A stretch of DNA of 64,000 bases. It comes from Psychrobacillus sp. OK032 (GTDB lineage: Bacteria; Bacillota; Bacilli; Bacillales_A; Planococcaceae). Made by a program: the position numbers and the translations under genes. Location of the stretch: NCBI RefSeq assembly GCF_900111345.1, contig NZ_FOGY01000002.1:62001-126000 (forward strand), read 5' to 3'. Shown here one piece after another: positions 46,000 through 55,437 of the stretch. Within the stretch, counting starts at the first letter, position 1. Each line of letters starts with the position of its first letter. Under the pieces are notes generated by a model. The model saw nothing but the letters and a program-made list of their open reading frames with translations. It was not told the origin of the DNA and did not search any database.

Positions 46000-46884
46000 T
46001 CAGTTCGATCTTTTGGTAATATAATTCGCAAATTCAACAAGAATGCCTTTGTGCATATTTACTTCTTCTAATGCAACAACTGCTGACTCATATTGTTTTT
46101 GCAACTGCTCTTTTGCGCCATCAAGCGTTAAAATAGAAGGATACGTATTTTTTTCACTTAATACATCTTTCCCCGCAGTTTTCCCGAGTTGCTCTGAAGT
46201 GCCTTCGATATCTAAAATATCATCTTGAATTTGAAATGCTAAGCCAATATGGAAAGCATAAGTTTGTAATGCTTTCATAATTTCTTCCGAAGCATTTGCA
46301 ATAATTCCACCGGCTAATATGCTAAAGGATAGAAGGGCCCCGGTTTTATTTATATGAACTTTTTCTAGTTCATCAAGTGTTAACGATTTGCCCTCACCTA
46401 ATATATCTAGTACTTGTCCACCAACCATGCCTTCCGCTCCTGCCGCATAGCTTAGACGATCGATCAATTCTATTTTCTGAATTGCGGTTAAATCAGGAAG
46501 TCGCGCTAGTATACCAAACGCAAGTGTTAGAAGCCCATCCCCTGCTAAAATAGCGAGTGCTTCTCCAAAAACCACATGATTCGTTGGTTTTCCTCTTCGA
46601 AGATCGTCATCATCCATTGCTGGAAGATCGTCATGAATAAGGGAATACGTATGAATCATTTCTATCGTACTAGCAACGGTAGCAGCATCTTCACTATTTA
46701 TGTTCAGTTCTTCTAATACTGCAAGTGTATAAAGCGGTCTAATTCTTTTTCCACCCGCTTGAAGTGAATATTCCATTGCTTCTTTTAATGTTTCAGGGGC
46801 ATTAATCTCTTTTATTAATGTAGATAGCTTTTGTTCAATAATTGGCTGATTGGTTTGGATGAATGTTTGTAGTGCTTCACTCAT
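46000..46884 (-). CDS. ispA: Farnesyl diphosphate synthase
   Basis: 294 residues with the two Asp-rich motifs [14 protein letters not shown] (near 82) and [12 protein letters not shown] (near 220) and KTGALLSF. The enzyme makes C15 farnesyl diphosphate from IPP and DMAPP, feeding menaquinone, undecaprenyl and heme A synthesis. The ATG at 46884 overlaps the xseB stop (ATGAGTGA), which fixes the start; the frame extends upstream without a site. Confidence 0.95.
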   Translation of the reverse strand: MSEALQTFIQTNQPIIEQKLSTLIKEINAPETLKEAMEYSLQAGGKRIRPLYTLAVLEELNINSEDAATVASTIEMIHTYSLIHDDLPAMDDDDLRRGKPTNHVVFGEALAILAGDGLLTLAFGILARLPDLTAIQKIELIDRLSYAAGAEGMVGGQVLDILGEGKSLTLDELEKVHINKTGALLSFSILAGGIIANASEEIMKALQTYAFHIGLAFQIQDDILDIEGTSEQLGKTAGKDVLSEKNTYPSILTLDGAKEQLQKQYESAVVALEEVNMHKGILVEFANYITKRSN

Positions 46885-47098
46885 TTGCGGTACCAGCTTC
46901 TTCTGTCGTTTCTCCCATGAAAGAGACAAGTTGCTTTTCTGCACTTTGTAGTTTATCACTACAAAGTTTGGATAGTTCCATGCCTTTTTGATACAATTCT
47001 ATAGCATTTTCTAATGGAACATCCCCTTGTTCTAGTTGACGAACAATATTTTCCAATTGTAGCATTGCTTCATCAAATGGAATTTCTTTTTTAGTCAT
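46877..47098 (-). CDS. xseB: Exodeoxyribonuclease VII small subunit
   Basis: 73 residues: the conserved helical pair [20 protein letters not shown] and [17 protein letters not shown], with an acidic tail. It binds the XseA coiled coil in a large multimer that degrades single-stranded DNA. Six bases downstream of xseA and overlapping ispA. Confidence 0.95.
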   Translation of the reverse strand: MTKKEIPFDEAMLQLENIVRQLEQGDVPLENAIELYQKGMELSKLCSDKLQSAEKQLVSFMGETTEEAGTANE

Positions 47099-47103
47099 AA
47101 AAA

Positions 47104-48456
47104 TTAGTCCCCTCTCTCATTTTTATCTACTTCTTGAACAATCGCTTCGAGACGGCCGTCTGATAAAGTAACAATGATCGAATCACCTTGCTGCACATCA
47201 GCCACTGTTTTTACTAATTTCTCGTTTTTATACGTAATACTATATCCACGATCCATTATTTTTAATGGATTTAACGCTTCTAACGTACGAATAGAGGCGA
47301 TAAATTGCCCTCGATTTTTTTCAAATATTGATAACGTCACTTGATTAAGTTGGTTTGTAATTGATTGTACTGATTTTTGATGTTGATCTATTACTTTCTG
47401 AGGTGAAAGTTGGATAAATCTATTTTGCATTTGCGTAAAATAACGATTCTTATCTTTATATAAACGACTAGTTTCTCTCTGTAGTTGTTGCTCTGCACGT
47501 ACATATCTCTCAATAAAAGGACGATATAACTTTTCAGGAGTTGCAAGCACAGGAGATTCAATCGCACGCTTATATCTATTTTTCTCATCTGCTAATTTTT
47601 TGGTTACGAAGTGTAAGCAGGCAGATTGATAAGATAAAATATTTTTCATTAGATTTTCTTTGCTTGGTACTGCCATTTCTGCAGCTGCTGTTGGGGTTGG
47701 TGCCCGTAAATCGGAAACAAAGTCAGCAATAGTTGTATCCGTTTCATGGCCAACAGCACTAATAACTGGAATCTCACTATTAGCAATTGCCCTCGCTACA
47801 ACTTCCTCATTGAATGCCCATAAATCCTCAATAGATCCTCCGCCTCGTCCCACAATGAGTACATCGATTGAAAGTAGGCTATTTGCTTGTTCAATAGATT
47901 TTACAATCGATGGTGCTGCTTGTGGTCCTTGAACAATACTCGGAAACACTACTACTTCGCTAATCGGGTATCTACGTTCTAAAGTGGTTAGAATGTCTCG
48001 AATAGCTGCTCCGGTTTTCGACGTAACTACTCCAATTTTTTTAGGAAAAGTGGGAATCGGCTTTTTACGATCGGGATGAAATAATCCTTCTTTTTCCAAT
48101 TTCTTTTTTAATTGTTCAAAAGCGAGGAAAAGTTCTCCAATGCCGTCTGGTTGCATACTAGATGCATAGAGCTGATATTGCCCTGCTGCTTCAAAGACGT
48201 TTATATCACCGCGAATAAGTACGTTCATACCGCTTTCAGGAGTGAATTTGAGCGTTCTTGCATTCATCGCAAACATGACGGAAGTGACTCTTGCAGCATC
48301 GTCTTTCAATGTAAAATAAATATGTCCGCTTGAGTGGACTTTCACATTGGAAAGCTCTCCTTTTACGTACACATCACGCAAATGGGTATCCGCATCGAAT
48401 TTTCTTTTTATGTATTTAGTTAATGCTTTTACAGTTAAGTATGTATGTGATGTCAC
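47104..48456 (-). CDS. xseA: Exodeoxyribonuclease VII large subunit
   Basis: 450 residues: N-terminal OB-fold ([20 protein letters not shown]), the catalytic domain with [33 protein letters not shown] and [17 protein letters not shown], then a long coiled coil. It is the nuclease subunit. GTG start with GGAG upstream. It precedes xseB. Confidence 0.95.
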   Translation of the reverse strand: MTSHTYLTVKALTKYIKRKFDADTHLRDVYVKGELSNVKVHSSGHIYFTLKDDAARVTSVMFAMNARTLKFTPESGMNVLIRGDINVFEAAGQYQLYASSMQPDGIGELFLAFEQLKKKLEKEGLFHPDRKKPIPTFPKKIGVVTSKTGAAIRDILTTLERRYPISEVVVFPSIVQGPQAAPSIVKSIEQANSLLSIDVLIVGRGGGSIEDLWAFNEEVVARAIANSEIPVISAVGHETDTTIADFVSDLRAPTPTAAAEMAVPSKENLMKNILSYQSACLHFVTKKLADEKNRYKRAIESPVLATPEKLYRPFIERYVRAEQQLQRETSRLYKDKNRYFTQMQNRFIQLSPQKVIDQHQKSVQSITNQLNQVTLSIFEKNRGQFIASIRTLEALNPLKIMDRGYSITYKNEKLVKTVADVQQGDSIIVTLSDGRLEAIVQEVDKNERGD

Positions 48457-48527
48457 GAACGAAACAACTCCTCAGACTTTCAACAATGTAAAAGCTGTCT
48501 TTCTGTCGAAAAACAGCTTTCTTAGTA

Positions 48528-49382
48528 TTAGTTGTTTAGGGTATTTTCAGCCGCTAAGCATGTATTTTCCATCAGCATAGCAATTGTCATTGGTCCTACT
48601 CCACCAGGAACTGGAGTGATTTTAGATGCAACTTCTTGTGCAGATGCAAAATCAACGTCGCCACAAAGTTTGTTATTTTCATCACGATTAATACCTACAT
48701 CGATAACAACTGCGCCTTCTTTAATAAAGTTTGCATCAATCATTTTCGCATGCCCAGTAGCTACCACTAAAATATCCGCTTGTTTTGTAAATGTATGTAA
48801 ATCTTTCGTTTTGGAATGGCAATACGTTACGGTTGCATCTTTTTGTAATAGCAGTTGTCCCATCGGTTTCCCCACGATGTTACTTCTCCCTATAATAACC
48901 GCATGTTTTCCTGCTATTTCTACATCACTGTATTCTAACAGCTTCATTATGCCAAATGGCGTACAGGAAAGAAAAGTTTGTTGGCCAATCATCATTTTAC
49001 CAACGCTTTCTGGATGAAAACCGTCCACATCCTTAAGAGGAGAGATTGCAGCAATTACACGATCCTCGTCGATTTGTTTTGGTAAAGGTAATTGGACTAA
49101 AATACCGTGTATTTTGTTATCATTATTTAATGCCTCTACATGTGCTAGAAGTGCTTCTTCTGAAATATTCTCTTCTAACTCAATCATGACAGAATACATG
49201 CCTAGTCTTTCACATGTTTTTGTTTTGTTGTTAACGTAAGTTTGAGAAGCTGGATTATTACCAACCAATACAACCGCTAAACCTGGTGTGACACCTTGGT
49301 CTTTTAAACGTTCGACACGTTCTTTTACTTTTTCTGTTACTTGACTTGCGATTTGTTTACCATCAATTATATGATTTGTCAC
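48528..49382 (-). CDS. folD: Methylenetetrahydrofolate dehydrogenase / cyclohydrolase
   Basis: 284 residues. Active-site Tyr/Lys in [13 protein letters not shown] (near 52), the Rossmann [14 protein letters not shown] and [14 protein letters not shown] near the C-terminus. FolD interconverts 5,10-methylene-, methenyl- and 10-formyl-tetrahydrofolate with NADP+. GTG start with AAGGAG upstream; it follows nusB by 27 bases. Confidence 0.95.
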   Translation of the reverse strand: MTNHIIDGKQIASQVTEKVKERVERLKDQGVTPGLAVVLVGNNPASQTYVNNKTKTCERLGMYSVMIELEENISEEALLAHVEALNNDNKIHGILVQLPLPKQIDEDRVIAAISPLKDVDGFHPESVGKMMIGQQTFLSCTPFGIMKLLEYSDVEIAGKHAVIIGRSNIVGKPMGQLLLQKDATVTYCHSKTKDLHTFTKQADILVVATGHAKMIDANFIKEGAVVIDVGINRDENNKLCGDVDFASAQEVASKITPVPGGVGPMTIAMLMENTCLAAENTLNN

Positions 49383-49409
49383 GATTAACGCTCCTTCATT
49401 TCAAATAGA

Positions 49410-49787
49410 TTACTGCTCTGTATATTTGGATAATACGCCATTTACGAAACGACTAGATTTTTCGTCACCGAATACTTTGCAAATTTCTAGTGCTTCGTTA
49501 ATAACTACTTTCGCTGGTGTTTCTTCAGTATATAATAATTCATATACCGCAATACGAAGAACTGTTCGTTCAATTTTAGGTAATCTAGCGAGTGACCAGT
49601 TTTCTAACTTGTCTATTAGGGAAGCGTCTATTTCTTCTTTATGATCTATTGTCCCACTGACTAATTGAGTTAAAAATGGATCTTGTTTTTCAGTAATATG
49701 GCCAATTGCCTCTTCTATGGAAATTTCGTGATTGTCTAACTGAAATAGTGCTTGCAATGCTAGCTCTCTTGCTTGTCTTCGTTTCAT
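49410..49787 (-). CDS. nusB: Transcription antitermination factor NusB
   Basis: 125 residues, all-helical, with the Arg-rich RNA-binding start (MKRRQARELALQALFQLD), LPKIERTVLRIAVYELL and the terminal KSSRFVNGVLSK. It binds boxA RNA with NusE/S10 to support rRNA transcription. AAAGGAGA site before the ATG. It is the first gene of nusB-folD. Confidence 0.95.
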   Translation of the reverse strand: MKRRQARELALQALFQLDNHEISIEEAIGHITEKQDPFLTQLVSGTIDHKEEIDASLIDKLENWSLARLPKIERTVLRIAVYELLYTEETPAKVVINEALEICKVFGDEKSSRFVNGVLSKYTEQ

Positions 49788-49875
49788 GAATAAGTTCTCC
49801 TTTAAATGTAGCTATCTAAAGAACAATAATAGCATATTTCCCTCCAGAATGCGTAGGAGAAGATAGAAAAAATGA

Positions 49876-49905
49876 AAAGAGCCACCCTGGGATGACTCTT
49901 TTCTT
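49876..49905 (-). terminator. Terminator between asp23-like and nusB genes
   Basis: AAGAGTCATCCC and GGGTGGCTCTT arms pair, followed by T-rich sequence on the minus strand. It closes the accBC-asp23 operon. Confidence 0.65.
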
Positions 49906-49944
49906 AAAAGATAAGAAAGTTTAATCTTTTTTACTCAGTATTGA

Positions 49945-50222
49945 TCTAGCTTCAGCGCCTTGCTCCTGCGCACAGCTCGTCGCAGAAGAACGTTGCTCCT
50001 GCGCACAGCTCGTCGCAAACAAAATCGCTTGTGGTGGCTGAGGAACTACCTCCCGGGCCCGCACGAAGCGGGTCATGTCTGCTTTGCCACAGGATGTGGC
50101 GTACTTTGCAGACCTACCACATTCACATTTGCCTGTTGGAGGCCTGCAGGATGCAGGTCATGCAGGCGTTGCAACACGATGACGCGAACTTAGACTGTAT
50201 TCCTCTAACATAGGCGCTTGCA
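49945..50222. repeat. Modular intergenic repeat with two core units and GC-rich insert
   Basis: Two 33-bp units (TGCTCCTGCGCACAGCTCGT) begin at 49961 and 49994, then a GC-rich 130-base part with CCCGGGCCCGCACGAAGCGG and hairpin-forming CTGCAGGATGCAG, then GCGAACTTAGACTGTATTCC and TCTAACATAGGCGC. The right end is the inverse of the left end of the copy at 40540. It separates nusB from the asp23-like gene. Confidence 0.75.
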
Positions 50223-50231
50223 CTTTTCCTA

Positions 50232-50624
50232 TTATTCTGCTGTTTCAAATTGCACACCGGTAATATGAACGTTCACTTCTTTAGGTGTAAGGCTCGTCAT
50301 ATTCTCGATTGCCTGACGAATTTGGGACTGTACTTCTCTTGCAACAACTGGAACAGAAGCACCGTATTTTACTAAACAATAGACATCGATAAACAATCCA
50401 TCACTTGTGATTTCTGTCTTAATCCCTTTACCATGGACTTTTTTTCCTAGTCGTTCTACAACACCCGCAGCAAAATTACCGCGAGTTCCAGCAATTCCTT
50501 CTACTTCATTCGTTGCAATACCAGCAATTACTGTAATTACTTCGGGAGCAATTTCTATTGTTCCTAAGTTCTCTTTTCCTTCAGGAGTCATTTGAACAAA
50601 TTTTTGTTCGGTATTTTCTGTCAT
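50232..50624 (-). CDS. Asp23/Gls24-family protein (YqhY-like)
   Basis: 130 residues with the Asp23 pattern: IEIAPEVITVIAGIATNEVE, GIAG, FIDVYCLVKYGASVPVVARE and the terminal VNVHITGVQF. In B. subtilis the yqhY gene is conserved beside accBC and affects acetyl-CoA carboxylase activity. It follows accC by 14 bases and is probably co-transcribed. Confidence 0.9.
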   Translation of the reverse strand: MTENTEQKFVQMTPEGKENLGTIEIAPEVITVIAGIATNEVEGIAGTRGNFAAGVVERLGKKVHGKGIKTEITSDGLFIDVYCLVKYGASVPVVAREVQSQIRQAIENMTSLTPKEVNVHITGVQFETAE

Positions 50625-50638
50625 TTAGAACACTCCTT

Positions 50639-51988
50639 TTACGAATTCATCACATCGTATTTTTCTAAAAACTTCGTATCAAAATCTCCAGATACAAACA
50701 CTTCATGATTCATGAGTTTTTCATGAAAAGCAATTGTTGTTTCTACTCCCTCAATTGCGAACTCGGAAAGTGCACGCTTCATCTTAGCGATTGCTTCTTC
50801 TCGCGTTTCCCCGTAAGTAATTAGTTTTGCCACCATGGAATCATAAAATGGCGGAATGTTATAACCTGGGTAAACAGCCGAGTCAACACGAACCCCTAGA
50901 CCACCAGGTGGTAAGTAAAACTCTACTAATCCTGGGGATGGCATAAAGTTTTTCGCAGGATTTTCCGCATTTATGCGGCATTCAATTGACCAACCGCTCA
51001 ATTTAATATCACTTTGTTTGTATGCTAATTTTTCACCTGACGCAACGAGTAGCATTTGTTTAATCAAGTCTACACCAGTAATCATTTCCGTAACAGGATG
51101 TTCTACTTGAATACGGGTATTCATTTCCATGAAGTAGAATTTTTGATGGATATGATCAAATATAAATTCTACCGTACCCGCACTTTCATAGCCAACCGCA
51201 AGTGCTGCTTTTACAGCAGCTTCTCCCATTTCGGCGCGAAGTTCTGCTGATAATGCTGGGGAAGGTGCTTCTTCTACCAGTTTTTGCATACGGCGTTGAA
51301 TAGAGCAATCTCGTTCTCCAAGATGAATTGCGTTGCCATGTCCATCCGCAAGTACTTGAATTTCTACATGGCGAAAGACTTCAATGTATTTTTCTAAATA
51401 TACACCTGGATTGCCAAATGCTGCGGCTGCTTCTTTTTGTGTAATTTTAATACCTTTAATAAGGTCTTCTTCGTCTTTTGCTACGCGAATTCCTTTTCCT
51501 CCACCGCCAGCTGTTGCTTTAATAATAACAGGGAAGCCAATTTCTCTCGCCACATTTAGTGCCTCTTCTTCTGTTTCCACAATTCCTTTTGAACCTGGAA
51601 CTGTTGGTACACCTGCTTTTTGCATAGTCTCTTTTGCAACGTCTTTAATCCCCATACTTCTAATTGCCCCAGAAGTTGGTCCGATGAATTTAATATCACA
51701 TTCTTCACATAGCTCTGCAAATTCTGCGTTTTCTGCTAAAAATCCGTAACCAGGGTGAATACCTTCACAACCAGTAAGTTTCGCTACGCTAATAATATTT
51801 GAAAAGTTTAAATATGAATCTTTGGATAATCTTGGTCCGATACAATATGCTTCATCTGCAATTTGGACGTGAAGGGCTTCGCGATCTGCCTCGGAGTATA
51901 CAGCTACCGTTTCAATCCCTAACTCCTTACACGCACGTATGATTCGAACCGCAATTTCACCACGATTGGCGATTAATACTTTTTTCAT
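50639..51988 (-). CDS. accC: Acetyl-CoA carboxylase, biotin carboxylase subunit
   Basis: 449 residues of the biotin carboxylase ATP-grasp fold: [15 protein letters not shown] at 5-19, [31 protein letters not shown] near 286. It carboxylates biotin on AccB using bicarbonate and ATP. It lies 33 bases after accB. Confidence 0.96.
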   Translation of the reverse strand: MKKVLIANRGEIAVRIIRACKELGIETVAVYSEADREALHVQIADEAYCIGPRLSKDSYLNFSNIISVAKLTGCEGIHPGYGFLAENAEFAELCEECDIKFIGPTSGAIRSMGIKDVAKETMQKAGVPTVPGSKGIVETEEEALNVAREIGFPVIIKATAGGGGKGIRVAKDEEDLIKGIKITQKEAAAAFGNPGVYLEKYIEVFRHVEIQVLADGHGNAIHLGERDCSIQRRMQKLVEEAPSPALSAELRAEMGEAAVKAALAVGYESAGTVEFIFDHIHQKFYFMEMNTRIQVEHPVTEMITGVDLIKQMLLVASGEKLAYKQSDIKLSGWSIECRINAENPAKNFMPSPGLVEFYLPPGGLGVRVDSAVYPGYNIPPFYDSMVAKLITYGETREEAIAKMKRALSEFAIEGVETTIAFHEKLMNHEVFVSGDFDTKFLEKYDVMNS

Positions 51989-52021
51989 TCTTTATACCCC
52001 TTTCCTCGTTTATATTTTGAC

Positions 52022-52519
52022 TTAAATTCCTTTTACGAGGAACAACGGTTGACCATATTCAACTAGTTGACCGTCTTTCACGAGAATTTCTACGATTTCA
52101 CCCTCTACTTCCGCTTCAATTTCGTTAAATAGTTTCATTGCCTCTACGATACAAACGATGGAGTCTGCATTTATTTTACTTCCAACTTGTACATATGCTT
52201 CCGTATCCGGGGAAGAAGATTGATAAAAAGTACCAACCATTGGTGAGATAATCTTATGTAGCGAGCTATCCACCGCAACAGGTTTTACTTCCGTTACCAC
52301 TACTTCCTCTTTCACTTCGCTTACTGGTTGTGTCTGTACTTCCACCATATTCGGTTGTTCCACTACAGTAGAACTTTCAAATGTTTGTCCAAAAGTCGAG
52401 ACAGTTCCTTTTTCATTCTTCTTTAATTTAATTTTGGTACCATCTGATTCATATAAAAATTCGTCTAATGAGGATTGATCAATCAATTTAATAATTTCTC
52501 TGATTTCCTGGATTTTCAT
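52022..52519 (-). CDS. accB: Acetyl-CoA carboxylase, biotin carboxyl carrier protein
   Basis: 165 residues: N-terminal helical segment (IREIIKLIDQSSLDEFLYES), variable linker rich in Val, Glu and Pro, and C-terminal biotinyl domain with the biotinylated Lys in CIVEAMKLFNEIEAE. It carries carboxybiotin between AccC and AccAD. GGGAGA precedes the ATG at 52519; the frame is open further upstream. Confidence 0.95.
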   Translation of the reverse strand: MKIQEIREIIKLIDQSSLDEFLYESDGTKIKLKKNEKGTVSTFGQTFESSTVVEQPNMVEVQTQPVSEVKEEVVVTEVKPVAVDSSLHKIISPMVGTFYQSSSPDTEAYVQVGSKINADSIVCIVEAMKLFNEIEAEVEGEIVEILVKDGQLVEYGQPLFLVKGI

Positions 52520-52625
52520 GTGACTTATCTCCCTTTTATATACATTATTAATACTTACTCTTCCCATTTTAGACGTTTTTACGATAATTTGAAATAGCTA
52601 CGAAGGAAATCTTCACGAAAGAATG

Positions 52626-52655
52626 AAAAAAGCGCCTGCTAGAGGCACTTTTTTA
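52626..52655 (-). terminator. Terminator of the spoIIIA operon
   Basis: AGTGCCT and AGGCGCT arms with a 5-base loop, followed by T6 on the minus strand, right after spoIIIAH. It isolates accB from the sporulation operon. Confidence 0.8.
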
Positions 52656-53189
52656 TTATAAACCGTTGAATTTTACTTCCACATTATATGCTTGTGGCCA
52701 TTCTCTTTTTACAGCATAAATAATATCTGAAGCTTTTTTAGTAGATTGTTCGTTCGCAACAACATCTATTAATACATCATTGTCTTCGATGCGTACGAGC
52801 GCATCGTCATAACCTAACGATTTAATGATTAGCTCTAACATCGCTTCTGTCGAATCAATTTTTACTAATTCTTCAATTTGGTTAAATGCTTCATCTTTTT
52901 GTTCTGCAGTAAAATCATTGGAACCGACTTTAGTTGTTAAAGTTTCACGAAGTTGGCTACGTTTTTCTAGTACTTCCATTCTCATCTCTTCGAATGCATT
53001 ACTATTAGCCGCAAATGATTCTTCGTTCGTAGAGGATGTTTCCACTAATTCTACATCCTCTAATGTATCATTGGAAAATAAGGCGATTCCATCAAAAGGG
53101 GATGGTCGATCTGATAAGTAGAAAACCGTCACTACCGCTGCTAAACTGATTAAAGTTAAAAACCAAACTGATCTCTTTTTTATATTCAT
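52656..53189 (-). CDS. spoIIIAH: Stage III sporulation protein AH
   Basis: 177 residues: one N-terminal membrane helix (8-27), an Asp/Ser-rich spacer, and the C-terminal ring-building domain (about 95-177, KIDSTEAMLELIIKSLGYDD, VDVVANEQSTKKASDIIYAV). The B. subtilis protein binds SpoIIQ across the inter-membrane space of the engulfed forespore. It is about 40 residues shorter than that protein. It starts one base after spoIIIAG ends. Confidence 0.9.
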   Translation of the reverse strand: MNIKKRSVWFLTLISLAAVVTVFYLSDRPSPFDGIALFSNDTLEDVELVETSSTNEESFAANSNAFEEMRMEVLEKRSQLRETLTTKVGSNDFTAEQKDEAFNQIEELVKIDSTEAMLELIIKSLGYDDALVRIEDNDVLIDVVANEQSTKKASDIIYAVKREWPQAYNVEVKFNGL

Positions 53190-53190
53190 A

Positions 53191-53619
53191 TTATTTATCC
53201 TCCATTTCCATTTCTTGTATCACTATTCGATGTGGAGCTATTTGCAAAACAGATGAAAGGGTCTTAATCAAATTATTTTGTATGCGTTTATCCCTCGCTC
53301 CTTCCGCTACTACTAGTATTCCAATTAGTTCTTCCTTGTCCCCCCTACTGTCACTTGTCCACTGGAAAAATGACATATCACTTTCCGTTGTTTTTTCAGT
53401 GTTCTCTTTGTAATGAAAATAAACTTCCACTCGACCAACCCCACTGATTTTCTCCAATATGTAGCCTAAATCTTCTGTTGTTTTGGGAGCTAGTTTTGTA
53501 TCTTGAGAGTTACTTCCATCATTCCAAAGGAACATTTCCGAAAAAAGTAGACTGATAATAAGAACAACAATGCTAATGACAACAAAACGAAAAGTGGGCT
53601 TTTGCTTAAATGATATAAT
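53191..53619 (-). CDS. spoIIIAG: Stage III sporulation protein AG (probable ATT start)
   Basis: The conserved domain LGYILEKISGVGRVEVYFHY, IGILVVAEGARDKRIQNNLI and SSVLQIAPHRI is present. The first ATG in frame (53535) lies after the membrane helix, but the frame upstream to 53619 reads IISFKQKPTFRFVVISIVVL, which supplies the expected N-terminal membrane helix. AAGAAGG sits 7 bases before an ATT at 53619; the next upstream codons hit TGA. The full form would be 142 residues, against about 229 in B. subtilis. In the channel complex it forms a ring. Confidence 0.8.
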   Translation of the reverse strand: MISFKQKPTFRFVVISIVVLIISLLFSEMFLWNDGSNSQDTKLAPKTTEDLGYILEKISGVGRVEVYFHYKENTEKTTESDMSFFQWTSDSRGDKEELIGILVVAEGARDKRIQNNLIKTLSSVLQIAPHRIVIQEMEMEDK

Positions 53620-53671
53620 GTTTCACCCTTCTTTTCATGATGGATACAATACTTTATGCAAGACAAACTAT

Positions 53672-53821
53672 TTATATGAAGAGAAAGGACAAGATCCAGA
53701 ATATTATCGCAATTTTCACGAGAAAGTCTATCCGTTCACTGCCCGAACCTTCCAGTAATATCGAAAGAAGTTCCCCAACTACGACAATCAGTAATAAACC
53801 AAACAAAAAATTGGAAACGAT
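53672..53821 (-). CDS. Very short SpoIIIAF-like membrane protein or remnant
   Basis: Between spoIIIAE and spoIIIAG one frame reads IVSNFLFGLLLIVVVGELLS, then ILLEGSGSERIDFLVKIAII, ending FWILSFLFI and a stop. This has the two membrane helices and Leu-Leu turn of the SpoIIIAF N-terminus but none of the soluble C-terminal domain (about 206 residues in B. subtilis). AAAGGATAAG lies 7 bases before an ATC; no ATG, GTG or TTG is well placed, so the start is unclear. It may be a reduced gene or a remnant. Confidence 0.45.
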   Translation of the reverse strand: MVSNFLFGLLLIVVVGELLSILLEGSGSERIDFLVKIAIIFWILSFLFI

Positions 53822-53826
53822 TTTAC

Positions 53827-54741
53827 TTATCCTTTCACACTTATGAGTAATTTCGCAAAAAGCATCGTTAAAATAATAGTAAAAAAGAAAGCAAATGCGA
53901 TTAATACGGAAATAACGGACAACACGAACAATGTCCGTCCAATATCATCTAGTAAACCACTAATATTTCCATCGATAAAAGGATCGAGAATTGCTCCTAA
54001 TAACCGGTATAAAAAAGCGATTAAGATCGTTTGAATCGTCGGTATCGATACTAAGACTAATACAGAAAACAGCACTGCATTGCCCGTAACAACCGAAGCC
54101 GAAGCTGAATAACTTTTCATCGTACTAATACTTTCCGTTAATAGTGATCCAACAAATGGAATATTATTGGAAATTAGTCTTTTTGCCGATTCGTTAACCG
54201 CACCACTGACAGACCATGTAAAGACCCCGTTGAGTGTCATAAAAAAACTATACAAAACTAAAATGATAGAGGTAGTCCCAACTAGAGTCATTCGAATGAG
54301 ATCTGACATTTTAGAAAACGAAGTTGCTGGATGTATCCTAGTAATCACATCAAATATGAACGCAGCCATAATGGAGGGAATTAATACTTTTTCAGCTAAT
54401 ACCGTCGTAAAAGATGCAAATACCATAACCATCGGATTCCACAAAGTGATTAGAAACGCGCCACCAGATAATGCAATTCCTGCTGTTAATAATGGATACA
54501 TACCTAAAAATAACGTTACTAATTGATTGGAGAGTGCTTGGATCATATCTAACGTTCGAATTGCAGGTTCTAAACAATAAAAACAAATAATCATGATAAA
54601 CAAAAATTTTAATAGCCGTTTACTAGCTGGAATTAACCATTCTAAACAAACAAATACCAAACCAAACAGTAAAATATACGTAAATGTTTGGATAACTTCT
54701 TTGACCGGTTGCAATAATGTCTGTAACATTTCATCCATCAT
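53827..54741 (-). CDS. spoIIIAE: Stage III sporulation protein AE (short form)
   Basis: 304 residues with about eight membrane helices. The conserved glycine-rich SGAVNESAKRLISNNIPFVG and GLLDDIGRTLFVLSVISV stretches are present. In B. subtilis SpoIIIAE is the multi-pass core of the feeding-tube channel in the mother-cell membrane and has about 399 residues; here the N-terminal exported part is missing. Starts 15 bases after spoIIIAD. Confidence 0.85.
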   Translation of the reverse strand: MMDEMLQTLLQPVKEVIQTFTYILLFGLVFVCLEWLIPASKRLLKFLFIMIICFYCLEPAIRTLDMIQALSNQLVTLFLGMYPLLTAGIALSGGAFLITLWNPMVMVFASFTTVLAEKVLIPSIMAAFIFDVITRIHPATSFSKMSDLIRMTLVGTTSIILVLYSFFMTLNGVFTWSVSGAVNESAKRLISNNIPFVGSLLTESISTMKSYSASASVVTGNAVLFSVLVLVSIPTIQTILIAFLYRLLGAILDPFIDGNISGLLDDIGRTLFVLSVISVLIAFAFFFTIILTMLFAKLLISVKG

Positions 54742-54756
54742 TCATTGTTCATTCCT

Positions 54757-55140
54757 TCAAGAAAGTAATCCGAGTACGGAAAAAAACTTTTCGAAAAACT
54801 GCTTCATATGTTGCATCCAAGCGAGAAGTATGATTGCTTTTGTAGTAAATGTAAACATCGTTGCTAGGCTTGTATATTCATATTCCGAAAGAAGTTCTTC
54901 CACAATTTGAGAAATAAAAAGTAATAGTACAGAAAAAAGGAGTAATTTAAATACAGGCATTAGGGCAACTGGAACGATGGAGAAATAGTTCGTTACAAAC
55001 GGTATAATAAGGGAGAACACTAAATATGTTAAAAAAAGAAAGATATAAATCGTATAGATAATCGAATGTAAACGTGGATATGTTTCTTTCACTAATTCCA
55101 GCAAGCAAAATGCTAGGATAATCGTCACATATACAATCAT
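54757..55140 (-). CDS. spoIIIAD: Stage III sporulation protein AD
   Basis: 127 residues, four membrane helices, with the typical C-terminal VEELLSEYEYTSLATMFTFT and KAIILLAW pattern. It is a conserved membrane component of the SpoIIIA-SpoIIQ channel. It starts 3 bases after the spoIIIAC stop. Confidence 0.85.
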   Translation of the reverse strand: MIVYVTIILAFCLLELVKETYPRLHSIIYTIYIFLFLTYLVFSLIIPFVTNYFSIVPVALMPVFKLLLFSVLLLFISQIVEELLSEYEYTSLATMFTFTTKAIILLAWMQHMKQFFEKFFSVLGLLS

Positions 55141-55143
55141 TGG

Positions 55144-55353
55144 TTAACTCGTCATAAGAAGCCATTCTAAAAATGTGGAAATCTCGTAAAAAAATAATCT
55201 TAATAAACGTAACAATTCGATTGTCATATAAATATATCCAACAAAAAACAAGAAAAAAGCAAATTCTTTTTTACCAGTAGATTCAAAAAACAAGTGAAGA
55301 ATCGCAATCAATAATCCTATACCCGCAACTCGAAGTACATCGTGAAGTTCCAC
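55144..55353 (-). CDS. spoIIIAC: Stage III sporulation protein AC
   Basis: 69 residues with two membrane helices; the start VELHDVLRVAGIGLLIAILH matches SpoIIIAC closely. The GTG at 55353 has GGGGGAGG directly upstream; the frame is open to 55437 but that part is not conserved in the family. It is the first gene of this reduced spoIIIA operon. Confidence 0.85.
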   Translation of the reverse strand: MELHDVLRVAGIGLLIAILHLFFESTGKKEFAFFLFFVGYIYMTIELLRLLRLFFYEISTFLEWLLMTS

Positions 55354-55437
55354 AATGCCTCCCCCTTCCATACGAATAACATATGAACAAACATCTAGGA
55401 ATATGAAAAAGATTACCGTAAATTGTGAGATTCCCAC

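Noticed and set aside
48532-49017. 161-codon open frame opposite folD
   Set aside because: Antisense shadow of folD with no start signal.
49960-50213. Arg- and Cys-rich open frames over the repeat near nusB
   Set aside because: Low-complexity translation of the repeat in several frames at once, without start signals.
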